From: Saccoglossus kowalevskii | Lineage: Eukaryota > Hemichordata > Enteropneusta > Harrimaniidae | Assembly: GCF_000003605.2 (NCBI RefSeq) | Contig: NW_003109083.1 | Coordinates: 20,976-84,975 of the forward strand | DNA length: 64,000 nt | Direction of reading: 5' to 3' | Part shown: positions 36,681 to 49,316 of the stretch, in pieces | How the letters are laid out: every line of letters begins with the position of its first letter | Position numbering within the stretch: the stretch's first letter is position 1 | Notes under the pieces: generated by a model | What the model was told of the DNA's origin: nothing | Database searches by the model: none | The model's input: the letters and a program-made list of their open reading frames with translations, nothing else | Program-made: the position numbers and the translations under genes

Positions 36681-37539
36681 TTGTACAGTAATCATAACAA
36701 ACAATAAACAAATCACATAATAAGTAAGAATGTATTTCTAAATATGTACATTAATAGGGTATGTTCAAATGTAACATTTAAAAAAAAACAGACATGTATA
36801 GTTGTTGTAAACGATATCACGTGAATAAGTGTGTTTACTGAAATTCAAACCTTTTGTGAAATTGTAGATACAATACCGCATATTTGTGAACATTGACACT
36901 TCAAAACAGATTGGGAATTAGCTGAAATGAACAATAACATCTATTTAAACCCTTTTCTCAATGGCAAAAATCTCTTTAGTGTGGTATTGTTGTCTCGGAA
37001 GCAGTCCCTCCGAGAATATCAAATTCCTAGGGAAAAATAGTGGAACATAAAAAAACATTAAATTCACCAACTGTGAATACATGCACTACATCTATAATTC
37101 TATTTGCTTTCATCGTTTACTTTTCTATCTGTCCAATGGGTTGATTGCTTATTTTTGTCACTTTTAAAATCACCCCTAAAACGGACGGTATCTTGAAACT
37201 ATAGTTAACTAATAAACAACAGTTCTTCTCGCATAGAAGACGAAGGCACTGAACTAACAATAACCCATATTAACAGGACAAAATTAATTCCGATTATTAG
37301 CAGTATCATCTTGTCCGCTCTGATCGTTTATCTGAAAAGCATAATGCAGTGATTAATGTTTAATTAATTATCATTATTGTTCCATCGTTTGTGCAGACAG
37401 GTGGTGAAGCGGCGCAAGTTATAAAAAGGCCTCACAGAAATTTGTGGGAAATTATTAGAAGACATGTCATCTGAGGATAAATTGAATTATATCATTTGAA
37501 TGCTCTTGCCGTTATCGACGAAAGTGAATGCAATTGACA
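36681..37539. other. No gene seen
   Basis: AT-rich spacer without exon-like or repeat structure that I could support. Confidence 0.4.
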
Positions 37540-37867
37540 CGTCACTGTGTAGCATAGTGGTTGTTGTACCAGACTCATGATCGGTAGTCCAAAGTTCAAA
37601 TCCTACCTTAGGCTGAACATCAAAGGGTCGACCCCTACCCTGGGCGAGTGTGCCACAGACTCAATGGGCAGGCCAACTCCACTGGCCGAGATTCATTTCA
37701 CTAACGAATGCGACTTGTGGGGAACCTTGGTCAAGGTCCGTAGGTGCTCGTGTTCGACCGGGCCTGGTTGACACCAGGATAGCGCATTACAAATTGCCAT
37801 GTGACAGAGAGATGACCACACAGGCCTGTCATGTATTTAATATTCCTCAACTAGTTTGTCTGATTTT
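37540..37867 (+). repeat. tRNA-derived SINE-like element
   Basis: A Pol III A-box match (tagcatagtgg, 37550-37560) and B-box match (gttcaaatcc, 37594-37603) are spaced as in tRNA. Between them is an anticodon-loop-like ctcatga. Stem pairing is imperfect, so it is not a tRNA gene. A non-tRNA body follows (caatgggcaggccaactcca, gaccgggcctggttgacacc) and ends where LINE ORF1 sequence begins. Confidence 0.5.
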
Positions 37868-39718
37868 TTACGAAGTTTTTGGTACTTGATGTCGACATCG
37901 AAGAGGCTAACAATTGGTTAATTGAACGAGCGCACCGTACTCCAACAGGTCCACCTCGAGGTGGGGGCAGACCAAGACCGATTCACTTAAAGTTTTTAAG
38001 ATTTCCGAATAGAGTTTTGATGTTGAAAACCGTTTCACGTAAATTGACATGGTCAATAATCTGAAAGGTCAAAATGTGAACCGTGCTGTATCGGATGACG
38101 TGACTGCCAAAGGAAATTATTTTTGACAAAGAAAAATGACTTCAAGCTCAAATTCCCGAAGAAGAAAGCGTTTATTCCACTACAAATACCAGCCATGTTA
38201 CTTTATGAAGACGGCAATTGGAAATTAAAACGTTTCCTTTATGACGAGGAAGTGCCACAGTAAGAATTTGGTATGTGTTACACAGCTGTCACATTTGCGG
38301 ATATGTTTACTCCTATTGGACTGTAATTGTTTTGTTTTTGTTTTATCTGGGACTATTTAACTGAAACTATTTATTATTATTTTGTTAGCAACATTACGTG
38401 TCTTTTTTTTTGTCTTGTGTTTTCGGCCAACTACCATTTTATCTTCTTGGTTATTCAAGTCATGAGTGTTTTTTTATGATCTGGTGTACGAGCGTGTGGT
38501 ATATTTTAGTTGATAATGAATACGTTATCATTCAGCCTACTCTCATTAAATGTGAGGGGCATCCGCAATAATTTAAAAAAAAAAAATTGCCTGGGTGAAA
38601 TAAAATGCCAATGATATAATTTTTCTTACAGGAAACGTTTAGCTCACAAGAAATTGAAAATCAGTGGATGAAAAAGTGGAAAGTAAAACATGATTTTTCC
38701 TATGATACAAACCATAGCCGTGGGGTCTGTATTATTATCCGTGACTCTATTGATTACAATATTCATAATATATAAACACACACCATTGCTCGGTTCATCT
38801 GTTTAGACCTCACTATTCAGAAGGTTGATATTATTTTATGCAATAGTTATGCCCCAACAGGTTGCCATAGCTCAGACTAAATACACTTTTTTGATAATGT
38901 TAACACAAAAATTTGAGAATTTAATTCAGAAGGAGACAAACAGGTGATTTGTGGAGGGATCTTAATATATGTATGGATTGACCGTCAGGGTGGAAATTTG
39001 AGACACGGTCAACATTTACTGAATACTGTTATTGATATTTGGACGGTGAGAAACCTCTTAAAAACACTTTACTTGGCGTCAAAGAAACCCACTGATTTAA
39101 AATCGTTTGGACTATTTGTTAGTTTCGAATCTTCTCCAGGATAGTGTCTCAATTTTGACATCAATCTCCTCAGATCATTCAGCAATTTGTAAATATTTTG
39201 ATTGTGATGTGTGGGGAAAGCATGGTAGATCCTATTTGAAATTTAACAATACCTTATGAACTGATCAGGGTTATACTACCCAATTAACTCAGCATATAAA
39301 TGAATGGCTACACGAATTTAAAGAGATAGATGCAAGAGAATTGTAGGTGTTACTGAAATACAAAATAAGAAATTTTTCAAGTTCTACTCAAGCCCATACA
39401 AAACATGAAAAATTATCCAATTAGAGAAACAAATGTCAGATTTTGAGTTAGACCCCAATTAAACATATTTACAAGCAAAATCTCAATTGGAAAGTTTTTG
39501 GAATGAAAAAAACATGTGGAATTATTATTCGCTCAAGGTGTGATTGGTATGAGTTGGAAGAAAACAAATACTAATTATTTTCTAGGTTTAGAGAAACTCA
39601 CAAAGCTAATACAACAGTAAAGCGTTTAACCAACAATGTAAAAGAAATAACCAATTCTCATCAGATACAGACTGAAATTAAACACTGTTATTCAAAATTG
39701 TATGCTGCTAACAAGATA
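37868..39718 (+). mobile_element. L1/Tx1-like LINE, 5' part (ORF1 tail and endonuclease)
   Basis: At 37879 a frame carries IERAHRTPTGPPRGGGRP followed by IHLKFLRFPNRVLMLKTV, typical of L1-type ORF1 RNA-binding proteins. Frames after it are broken. ORF2 begins at ATG 38516 with FSLLSLNVRGIRNN, the start of an APE endonuclease. Further pieces are FLQETFSSQEIENQW, GVCIIIRDSID, CNSYAPTG and SSDHSAI near 39170. The GGDLN motif near 38960 is destroyed by a missing base. Many stops show the element is dead. A Tc1 element interrupts it at a TA; the 3' part resumes at 41965. Confidence 0.75.
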
Positions 39719-39989
39719 CAGACCCGCCAGAAAGTATTTACGCACCACACTACACGCAGCTACTACCTACGATATCATACAATAAAATAAACTCAATAAC
39801 GGTTTGAATAAATATATTTATATATCTAATAAAATATGCGTTTTTACACACATTAAAAACAACAAAATTGTCATTGTCATGCAGGATTGAATAAAAACGG
39901 CAGTCTGAACGAAACAGTGAAAAAACGTTCGAATTCTCTATGGAGAATACCGTGTAAATATTCATGAAGACATAGAACGCGGTGATTGT

Positions 39990-41000
39990 CAATAATGCGT
40001 GTGTCCACCTCTTCGCTGGATGACTTCTCTGAGCCGTTTTGGCATGGTATCGACGAGTTTCCGACACCTGGAACTGTCCCCAAGCTTCCATTATACTCGC
40101 GTATAAATCCTCGATGTTAGCAACTGGTCGAGAATGCACCTCTAAATCGATCAACTCCCAAAGGTTCTCTATAGTTTTCAAATCTGGAGAATGTGCAGGC
40201 CAATTCAAAGTGGTAAAGTTGTCGAAAAGATATCCGTACTCTTGTGGATTATTTAGAAAATCCCTCACTGCCAATGCCGTGTGAACGGGGGCATTATCCT
40301 GTTGGAAAGGAAAATTGGGTCTAACGAGTCTTAGTGCCAACGGTATCATTTCGTTTTGCAGGATATCTAAATATTTCCATCGATTCATGGTCGTCGGTAT
40401 ACGGACTAGCGACCCTAAGCCGGTACCCGAAAAACATCCCCACACCATGACGCTACCACCACCACATTTTATTGTAGGTTTAATGCATTTCAGCTCGTAC
40501 TCTTCACCTGGTCTCCGACGTACAATCAATCTTCCATGGCTACGAAACACCGTAAACTTTGATTCGTCCGACCAGATAACTTGAGCCCACTGCGCCGGAG
40601 TCCAATCGATGTGTTGTCTGGCAATTGCAACCGCGCTGCGATGTGTCGAGGTTGTAGTTTTGGTTTCGTTTTAGCAACACAGCCGCGAAGATTACCATCC
40701 TCATATAGTCATGATTTGATAGTGCTCAAACTCAATCTTTTCCCAGTGAGTTGATTAAAATTGTCACGCAAATCACGGGCGGTGTGAAACCGATTCTTCG
40801 TGTTGCGTTGTACGCCTTGGTCGACCTGATCGACGACGATTGCCCATACTACCTCGCACACGAAGTTTTCGCAGGTTGAAACGTATGGAGCCTTCAGAAA
40901 TTCCCAGTCGTCTTCCTATTTCCCTATTAGAAACTCCTTCTGTATACAGTGCTTCAATGTTCCCTTTAGTAAATTCTGACAATTCCCTAACTTTCGGCAT
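39990..41000 (-). pseudogene. Tc1 transposase, frameshifted
   Basis: Starts at ATG 41000 with FTKGNIEALYTEGVSNREIG, a paired-type helix-turn-helix, and continues to RRRSGRPRRT, where the frame breaks at about 40780. The catalytic part resumes: WSDESKF (first Asp) near 40570, the GGGSVMVWGCFS motif, FQQDNAPVHTA (second Asp) and SPDLKTIENLWELI (Glu, DD34E spacing). Near 40050 another shift occurs, since the family ending with PKR-x-x-E-V-I is in a different frame. At least one stop lies between the two halves. All three acidic residues remain, but the protein cannot be made intact. Confidence 0.85.
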
Positions 41001-41078
41001 GGCTCAATGTTTGTAAATAAAAATTACGTATCTGACACTATGACCTCGATAGGAATATTCATGAACTACAACTGACAG

Positions 41079-41606
41079 NNNNNNNNNNNNNNNNNNNNNN
41101 NNNNNNNNNNNNNNNNNNNNNNNNNNNNNNNNNNNNNNNNNNNNNNNNNNNNNNNNNNNNNNNNNNNNNNNNNNNNNNNNNNNNNNNNNNNNNNNNNNNN
41201 NNNNNNNNNNNNNNNNNNNNNNNNNNNNNNNNNNNNNNNNNNNNNNNNNNNNNNNNNNNNNNNNNNNNNNNNNNNNNNNNNNNNNNNNNNNNNNNNNNNN
41301 NNNNNNNNNNNNNNNNNNNNNNNNNNNNNNNNNNNNNNNNNNNNNNNNNNNNNNNNNNNNNNNNNNNNNNNNNNNNNNNNNNNNNNNNNNNNNNNNNNNN
41401 NNNNNNNNNNNNNNNNNNNNNNNNNNNNNNNNNNNNNNNNNNNNNNNNNNNNNNNNNNNNNNNNNNNNNNNNNNNNNNNNNNNNNNNNNNNNNNNNNNNN
41501 NNNNNNNNNNNNNNNNNNNNNNNNNNNNNNNNNNNNNNNNNNNNNNNNNNNNNNNNNNNNNNNNNNNNNNNNNNNNNNNNNNNNNNNNNNNNNNNNNNNN
41601 NNNNNN
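41079..41606. other. Assembly gap (528 N)
   Basis: Unknown bases inside the Tc1 element, between the transposase start and the right terminal repeat. Confidence 0.99.
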
Positions 41607-41964
41607 TTTCCGCCCAGAAGCGCGTGTTGAAATAATTTCAGCTTCCCAATTGGTTCAAATTTGCATGAGAAAGGAGACGACTATCGCACATGTTTCATGG
41701 CGCGAAGTTTTAATGAGATGCAAATTATATGCAAATGAGCGCGCTCCCATAGAGTTAACCATGGGGATTTTCGCTCACTGAAAAAACGTCTACATACAAA
41801 AAAAAAACTAAACACAAATCAACCATTTTATTTTGACTAAAATGCACTAGTTCTTCTTAAATTTAGTATATTTTAAAGTCAACACATCATGTTACCCGGA
41901 CTTGTTATTTTTAGTTACGAAAACGATCAAATGATAGATGCGTAAATACTTTCTGGTGGGTCTG

Positions 41965-44104
41965 TAGATTTAAATAGTAAAAATGCAGTTTTTTAGATAA
42001 CAACATTATCGACCTTTTACCTTAATAAATGTTGATTTTAAAATCGCATCCAAGGCAATTGCAAAAAAATTCAAATGTCTTGCCAAAAATAATAAATCCA
42101 GATCAGTGTGTATATGTGAAGGGTCTTTACTTTGGAGATGCAGTGCGTACAGTGCTAGATATAATGTGGTTAACAAGACAACCAGAATAAACCAGGAGTC
42201 TTGTTATCACCAGACTTTCAAAAGGCATTTGACAGTTAACCATAGTTTTATCATAGCAACGTTAAAAGCAATCAATTTTGGTAATGATTTCATTAATTGG
42301 CTATCAGTATTTTACAAAAATATTACGTCTTGTGTTATGAATCACGGTAGGTCAATTGGTTACTTCCCAGTAGCTAGAGGGGTTCGCCAAGGTGACCCTT
42401 GTTAGCCATAGCAATTAGAGAAAACCCAACTATTTAAACTTGTAATGTACGCAGACGATATATCATGTTTAGTTCATCCATCCTCAATACAAAGTATTTT
42501 TTTATAATCAATAATTTTTGTAAATGCATTGGGTTAAGATTAAATAGGGACAAAAAAGAAGCACTTTTGATGGGTTATGGCCACAAATCGAAAGATAGAA
42601 AGGATATAAAAATGTCCGATGGGTTAAGGGTTCTGAGTATTTTTGTAACTTATAATGAGAAGCTATTCATTTCTGAGAATTTCAATTTAATATTGACAAA
42701 ATTGAAACAGTTATGTGGCTCGTGGTCTCTGAGAGGGTTATCAGTTATTGGCAAAATTCAGATTTTAAAAACACTTGGTATCCCAAAATGTGTGTATGTT
42801 TCGACAATGATCTCAACCCCTAAAGTAATTGTAAAGGCAATTAAACAATTTTCATTTAATTTCATTTGGAAAGGTCGCTACTGGGTTAAAATAAGCTCTT
42901 TAATTGCGGGTATAGAGGATGGAGGCATGAACATGGTAGAAATTGAATATTTTCTAAAAGCACAAAGAATGAAATGGGTTCTACGACTGTTTTCGTCTGA
43001 ACCAGCTGGTTGGAGAAACATTATAGAACCATTATTAAATATTAAATATATTAAATATTAAAGGGGTTAGACGTGTATTATTTTGTAATTTTTATGTAGA
43101 AAGTTTGGTAGATAATTTACCACCATCAAGCGTTGTGGAACAACTGCTTTATTAAAATTCCAAACAAACCAGTTTCTTTTAAATCTCTGGAAAATCGAGG
43201 CATTGGTCGCATTATTGACTTAATTGATAAGAATGGGACTTTTCATAATTGGCAGTACTGGAATATGAAGGATATTACACAGATTGAATTCATTCAAATA
43301 AAAGGTCTTATATCAGCTACACCTAAAGATTGAAAGGAAATTATTTTTAACTGAAGACATACCTGGTTTGAATCTCATTATAATAGTATTTGTTGGGAAG
43401 AAGAATACATTAATGTTAAATTCTTAACAACTAAACTAATTTACAGAAAAATATGTAAACAAATAATTGAGCCACCCTCGATAGTGCAAACATTTGGGAA
43501 CGCTTATGATATCTCTGCGGAAAATGTTTCCGTTATCTTTAAATTGCCATTCATAACTACTATACCAAGTGCTCTGAGAGCATTCCAGTACTAAATTCAT
43601 TACAGTTATCTTGTTATAAACAGTAAATTTGTCGTGTTAATGACGAAACCTTACATCACTTGTTTGTAGGTTGTCGTTTTGTGCACGAATTATGGGAATT
43701 GTTGCAAGAACAGTTTGAAGTAATTAGACATATAAGCTGTAACTACAAAAATATCCCAAATTGGAATATACAACTCACCAAAAAACCAAATGTTAAACCA
43801 TACCATAATTTTATTCAAATGGCTTATTTATTTAAGTATTACAAAAAATCGAAAGGTTATCATATTATGCGTTTAAGATGTTTGTTCTTTCCAATAGACA
43901 AGTTGAATATGAAATTGCAAAAAGAAATAATAAGGTCAACTTACATTTGGAAAAATGGGAGAAAGCTGAAAACTGGTTTAATAATTAAATGCTGTATTCG
44001 TACACCAGATCATCTTTTGTTTTTGCATTTCCTTTTGTAATTTTGTTTTTGTGTATGTGTATGTAAATCCTTTATTCGTATAATAAAAAAATAAAAAATA
44101 AATA
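41965..44104 (+). mobile_element. L1/Tx1-like LINE, 3' part (reverse transcriptase)
   Basis: Continuation of the LINE. CVYVKGLYFGDAVRTVLDI (42105) is the first RT motif, DFQKAFDS at 42207 holds a catalytic Asp, RGVRQGDP at 42380 and YADD at 42448-42459 complete the RT core. Then LRLNRDKKEALLMGYG, WSLRGLSVIGKIQILKT and the C-terminal thumb follow in a 198-codon open stretch (42465-43061). More distal frames (43133-43333, 43660-44040) continue to a CFFPIDKLN-like tail. Several stops and shifts separate the blocks. It ends in an A-rich tail (ataataaaaaaataaaaaat), consistent with target-primed insertion. Confidence 0.82.
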
Positions 44105-44979
44105 TTGTTCTATGCAATGCAATGTTTGAATCAATAAATTCATGAACTTCAGTTTAATCAGTCATCCAGCACATACAGAAATGAGTGGAGGCCGCTTCAA
44201 ATATCCAACTGCCGGAACTGGCTCTATCAATTACACTTGCCACAACCTTTCGATACAGAGTAACAATATAATCATACCTTCAAGTTTGTTTAGGATAAGC
44301 GGTTCCCCTCTTTCCTCTTCTTCAACGAGTATGCCACCTGTCCACACACTCACGGTAGTATAATTCAACCATGAAACAAGTTACCAGTTACTTGAACGGG
44401 CAACATACATTAATGACCACCATCGTTTACGAAAGGTATCTAAAAATATTTGCAAAGAAGTAGCAAACTTATTTATTGTTCAATAATTGTTTTGATATTG
44501 TATTAATTAAATTTCAAAATATAAATTGAATGGTTATGTATTATTAGAGGCTTAGAGGGGCTCGTTTAAATTATGCGCAAATTCGCACAGGTGCGTGGTA
44601 ATGCCTATGTTAGAATTCAACACCGAGGCTCCGCCAATAGAATAAGAGCTGTAAAGAAATTGAATCTAATGATAAGATCACAGGGAATTAATGCCTGTTT
44701 AGCGCAGCATCATCCAGCTTACTAACTCAAACATTGATAACAACACTGTTTATGTGTAATTCCATCGGTTATTATTAAACGTGTGACAGGTACATGGTAT
44801 GCACACTCGCAAAATACTAAAATCGATAAATTTATCGCTACATGCACAGTATGACTTGCTGACAAATGTGACTTGTGTGAGCATTTTTTAAAATAATTAT
44901 GCTGCATACAGTCGATAAGAAGTTTTGTGTATATTATAAATGCATACCGTAGAATGGCATACTAAAGTGTTCTGTATAT
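44105..44979. other. No gene seen
   Basis: Spacer without supported coding sequence. Confidence 0.4.
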
Positions 44980-45350
44980 AATCGGATGTTTTAGGTTGAA
45001 ACAATGTATGTGTGTTTGTTTTCTGATGTGCTTCAAAATAAAGTGCATTAGTTACTCTTATGAACGTTTTTACATGTCATATATGTAAACACAATATGCA
45101 TAGTCACGTATTTTCCCTTGAAACATTACATGTGTGTTTGTTTTAGGAAGTGCTTCAAGATAAAACAATTTGTAAGAACATTGTTTTTGTTACACTGATG
45201 AAATTATGAACATGTCGTGTACATAAGCACTTATAAAACATGCATAGTCGAATGTTTTACCTTGAAACATTACATGTGTGTTTGTTTTTGGAAGTGCTTC
45301 ATGATAAAACAACTTGAAAGAAAAGTGATTTACTCGCATGAACACAAATG
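44980..45350 (+). repeat. Tandem repeat, three diverged units
   Basis: The core ttgaaacattacatgtgtgt followed by ttgtttt-ggaagtgcttca occurs at about 44996, 45119 and 45263, giving spacings of 123 and 144 bp. The first copy is the most diverged. Between cores lie acatgcatagtc blocks, also repeated. No protein is encoded. Confidence 0.75.
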
Positions 45351-46811
45351 AGTCTTATACATTAACAATTTGCTAAACATTTATAGTCTGGATTATTTCT
45401 TGTCGAACTTTAGAACGGGGGTAACCCAATTTACCCGAGTCAATGCGAAGCTGTTTCCAAGATTGTGCCTGATTGACTGTCTAACGCTAACAATAACATC
45501 GAATAGTCGGACCAATCTGAGAGCAACTTGTTTGTCGACAAGGTTTCCTTTGTATATATGTAAAATTCCCGATATTAATACCTAGTCATTGTCTTATCGA
45601 GTTTATTGCGTCATAAGCATGGCGAATTTATCGTGTTGAAAATCATTTAGTTATATTAGGCTATATGAAAATACATGAAATGCACGTCACCCGTCAATAA
45701 TAAATAAACCAATGTTTAAAGTCCATGCTTTGCCGGTTTGTACCAGAGGTGAATAAATCTAGGTTAATTCACATGGTAGTTTGTCAATGAGTAGGTACAT
45801 TTAGTATAAGTGACATCCACATAAACCACAAACAGAGTGTCTCAGTTATTAAGATTGCCGTGATTACATGTGACATACATTTAAATGACAGCTGACCTTG
45901 ATTGCAAAACCAAGTTATTTCTAACTTAAGAAAATATTAGCATTCGCCCAATTGTTTGTAACGATATTTAGAAGTATTGTATTTACATATTCGTATTTCC
46001 TGCACAGTTCATTTGAACAAAGGGGATACTACAAAAAATAAGTCGGTAAATTCTGCTAATACTAGTATATGAAGCATATGTAGCCACGGACTGTTTGACA
46101 ATCCCTCAAAAATGTGACTTGAGTTAGGATTGTAATTAAAGTTACATGAAAGCAATATACTAAAGTATATTTCATCTCTCTCCTTGGCGTTGAAGTTGGG
46201 CAGAAATCGAGACATATTTCTCCTATACAACTCATTTCAATAACTATTTTCAAGTTTTCCTAATACACCAGTGTTTATGTAGCAAACTTTCCAATTCATC
46301 GACAAATGACAATTGGCGATTATTCAGTGAAGAAAACCGTTAAAATAATGTATATGACAATGCAGTGTAATTGGTTACGCATTCAGAAATTTTCTGGAAT
46401 CTTTTATCACTTTATTGCTGAGATTTTCATGTGTAAATTGCAGATGCAGATACTAATATTTCAACAGAAACCTCATTACATGTTTTAAACTTCATTCCTC
46501 GACATTGCAAATACATTTCTATAATATTTTATTTTGGGAATTAAACGCGCCAAATTGGTGTCAAACAGACCTAGTAAGAAGCAGTTCATGTGAATGCTAA
46601 CCTTGATACCCGAATATAATGTATAGAATTGCCATCAAGTCTGTGACACTCTCACTAAAAGTTGTGTTTTTTTTTGTTTAATCCAGATATGACGTGAGTT
46701 TTTGTAATCAAAATTCACCTGGCATTGTAAATGGCTCTTTAAACATTTGTCTTTTATGTTTAATTGTTGTTTGTTTACCTGAAGACTGAAACATATTTGC
46801 CATCTAACAAT
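45351..46811. other. No gene seen
   Basis: Short frames on both strands (46009-46253 minus in two overlapping frames, 46306-46488 plus) without family motifs. Confidence 0.4.
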
Positions 46812-46966
46812 CATTTTAGGACAACCACATTTGATGTTGCTATTTTAATAGCTTGTCTTTATTATACAAGACATGTCATGAAACAGGTATACAGACTAAG
46901 TTTAAATAAAATAGAACAAGGCGTGTCCCAGAAATTGTTTTTTTGAGACAATAAATGACTTATGAA

Positions 46967-46994
46967 GTACCAACTTTCAAAAAAAAGTTGGTAC
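46967..46994. repeat. Perfect short hairpin
   Basis: gtaccaacttt and aaagttggtac form an 11-bp stem around a 6-base loop. It lies in the insertion within the duplicate and may mark a transposon end or be chance. Confidence 0.5.
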
Positions 46995-47799
46995 ACGCAA
47001 GCACAAGAAATGATGAACAGAAAGATGCTTGTGTCAGTCAAAAGTCATCAATTTTTTTATAAACTTGCAAAACTGGTGTGCAGCAGTTGTGCATCAGATG
47101 CTATGTTAATATGCTCAGTAGACGTACTTGAGAAATTATAAAGAGAAACAGCAACCTTTTGGAAAACAAAATTGGTTAAAACTTGGCTAAAGGCTGTTGA
47201 ACATGGATGTGAATATGCTCAACATTTCAATGAATCATTTTAGTACAAGGTCCGAAACTTGGTCATGGCATATTAGAGAAAAGGTACTGACAGACAATAC
47301 CCTGAACACAAGTTCACATTCCATTGTTCAATCAAATAGTTATAAAGGCTACATCCATGTACTTGCATTCACAATGCATTGCATCTATCGACTACATTTC
47401 ACACAAAACCTAATAAATGAGCAGGAGCAACTTTTTCTCTTTACATTTAGGGAGGCAGGCAGAGTTCAACTAAAGGCAATTTTCGGTCATGCTTATCAAT
47501 ATGAAGGGACTGTTGTAAGATATTAACTTAAATTTGTTGGTAAATTAAGTACAGCTGCTTTTTATAGGAATTGATGATCTTTACTTGTATGCATAATTAC
47601 AGCAATGAAGATAAACGAGGGAAAGTGTTTATTAGTAATACCATTACATCTCAACAAATCCATACCAACTTCAGTTACATGTTATTAAGATTCATAAAGC
47701 ATAGCTGAATGACAGGAAATGCTTATCGGATAAGTGTAATCAAAACGAACAATACTGAAAAACTATAAAGACTATAACTATCAGCGTTATTGAGAGCAC

Positions 47800-48300
47800 A
47801 TGGCATCATCAAGTCAACATTACTTTCACTGATCATGCACACTGGTGCTATAAAGTTCACATTACTTTCACTTTTTGTTTAATTAGAATTCAACAGACAC
47901 AATGCTTGATCAATAATCAACATGCAATCTATGGTGCCATCAAGTCTACATTACTTTCACTGATTGGTTAATTAACATTCATAGAACACTACTACTTGAT
48001 CAACATGCACACTCGTAAAAAAACAGTTTGAATGAAAGTTTGAATGAAATCGGTCAATGCAACTCCGAGAAACGGTTGATATGACCAAATTGTTTGTGTT
48101 TCGACGGACAAAAATGGCCGCCAGTCGGTCAAAGGTCAAATAAAACCAAATCAAAAATAAATTGACGTGGACGTGTCCCCTATAATGACTTGTCTTTGTA
48201 CAAGCTTTGAAGAAAATCTGTCCAAGCGTTTCTGAAAAATCGGACGCACGGATGTTCGGACGCACGCTCAGACGGAACCAAAAACTTCGTCCAATGGGGA
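47800..48300. repeat. Interspersed repeat sequence
   Basis: At 47805-48015 the words catcaagtc-acattactttcactgat and cttgatca--catgca recur about 135 bp apart. At 48110-48300 follows ggccgccagtcggtcaaagg, gaagaaaatctgtccaagcg and tcggacgcacggatgttcgg, wording that I recognise as a type of dispersed repeat in marine invertebrate genomes (from memory, unverified). All of it is within the insertion relative to the upstream copy. Confidence 0.45.
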
Positions 48301-49176
48301 ATAATACATTATTGTGTCACATCTGTGAAGAATATTATTCAACACATACTAATTATTGAGTGTGTTATATAAGTTAAGTTTATTGTTCGGACGGTACCGG
48401 CTACCTTAAATCACAAATATAAAATGAAGATTTATTGTTAGAGTTTCTTTCACAAATAACATTTTGGGCGATACTGTCGTCAATTAATTATCGGTAATGT
48501 TTGCTAAAGAAGAACATATTTCAACTAACATCAATTATACCAATCAAGTCAACTTTACTTATATTGTAAATATACTTGAATAAGTCCTTGCAGGAAGTGC
48601 TATTTGCCGTAAATTTGTGAAAATATTAAACGTTATCCAGAAACCAATCAATTGAATGCTAGTTGAGAAGAACTACCAGCGGAATCTACTATACGAAGTA
48701 ATAAGTGAAACAGGAAAAAGATGGACCAACAACGACAGAGGTCAAACACTCCAGGTGTACTTAATTTGAAAAATAGACAGTACTGTCTTTCTCTGACACA
48801 CGAACTGGTGTATTGAGTAAGTGAGCCATTTTTCCTAATCATATGCATAACTACAATGAATTAAGAACTGTTATAAATAATGACATGCAGCCAATGTTGT
48901 AATAAAGACCTTTGACTGACATACCACATGTGTCATTCCATGTGACCTCATTAATATGAATAACTGTATTATGCCAAAAAGACAAGTGTGTGGTCAGACT
49001 TCATAATACATAATACTTATAAAATTAGTTTTATGTGAATGGAGTTGTGCCTCTAATATAGTAAGTACAGTATTCCTTAATTGTACTTATTTGCGTCCAA
49101 TACACTTACCACATTGGAGTTGTTCCTAAGCTTTCTTTAATTGAAATATTCTTTTAAAACATGCATTTTCAAGAAA

Positions 49177-49316
49177 ATTCCTAGTAATGTTGGTAACAGT
49201 TGCCAGCACATACGAATTTATGAAAGGCGATGTTACATCGAATCTTGATCGTATCGATCAATCAAAAGCTGTATGATCAAACTGGAATCCGAAAGTTGTA
49301 GATTATAACCCAACAG
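49177..49316 (+). pseudogene. Dead copy of pseudoprotease exon 1
   Basis: Aligns with 28286-28436: the run cttgatcgtatcgatcaatc is identical in both. The start codon is ATT, about 7 bases are deleted in the leader (frameshift), Trp37 is TGA, the preceding AG is AA and the donor GT is AC. It therefore cannot be translated or spliced. The rest of the gene is absent, so this is a truncated duplicate, not a processed copy, because promoter-side sequence was duplicated with it. Confidence 0.85.

Larger units (their letters stand above)
39719..41964 (-). mobile_element. Tc1-type transposon inserted in the LINE
   Basis: It starts cagacccgccagaaagta and ends with the inverse tactttctggtgggtctg (about 26 bp, one mismatch inside), flanked by TA on both sides (39717-39718 and 41965-41966). 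It encodes a DD34E transposase on the minus strand. A 528-bp assembly gap lies within it. The 2.2-kb length is above the usual 1.6-1.7 kb, so part of the gap region may hold another insertion or an overestimated gap. Confidence 0.88.

Noticed and set aside
37550-37610. A tRNA gene
   Set aside because: A and B boxes fit, but the anticodon and acceptor stems do not pair properly; better read as a tRNA-derived SINE.
40039-40584. Plus-strand frames within the Tc1 element
   Set aside because: They are antisense shadows of the transposase.
47197-47526. 109-codon plus frame
   Set aside because: Lies in the insertion within the duplicated region, has no recognisable domain and no splice partners; not enough to call a gene.
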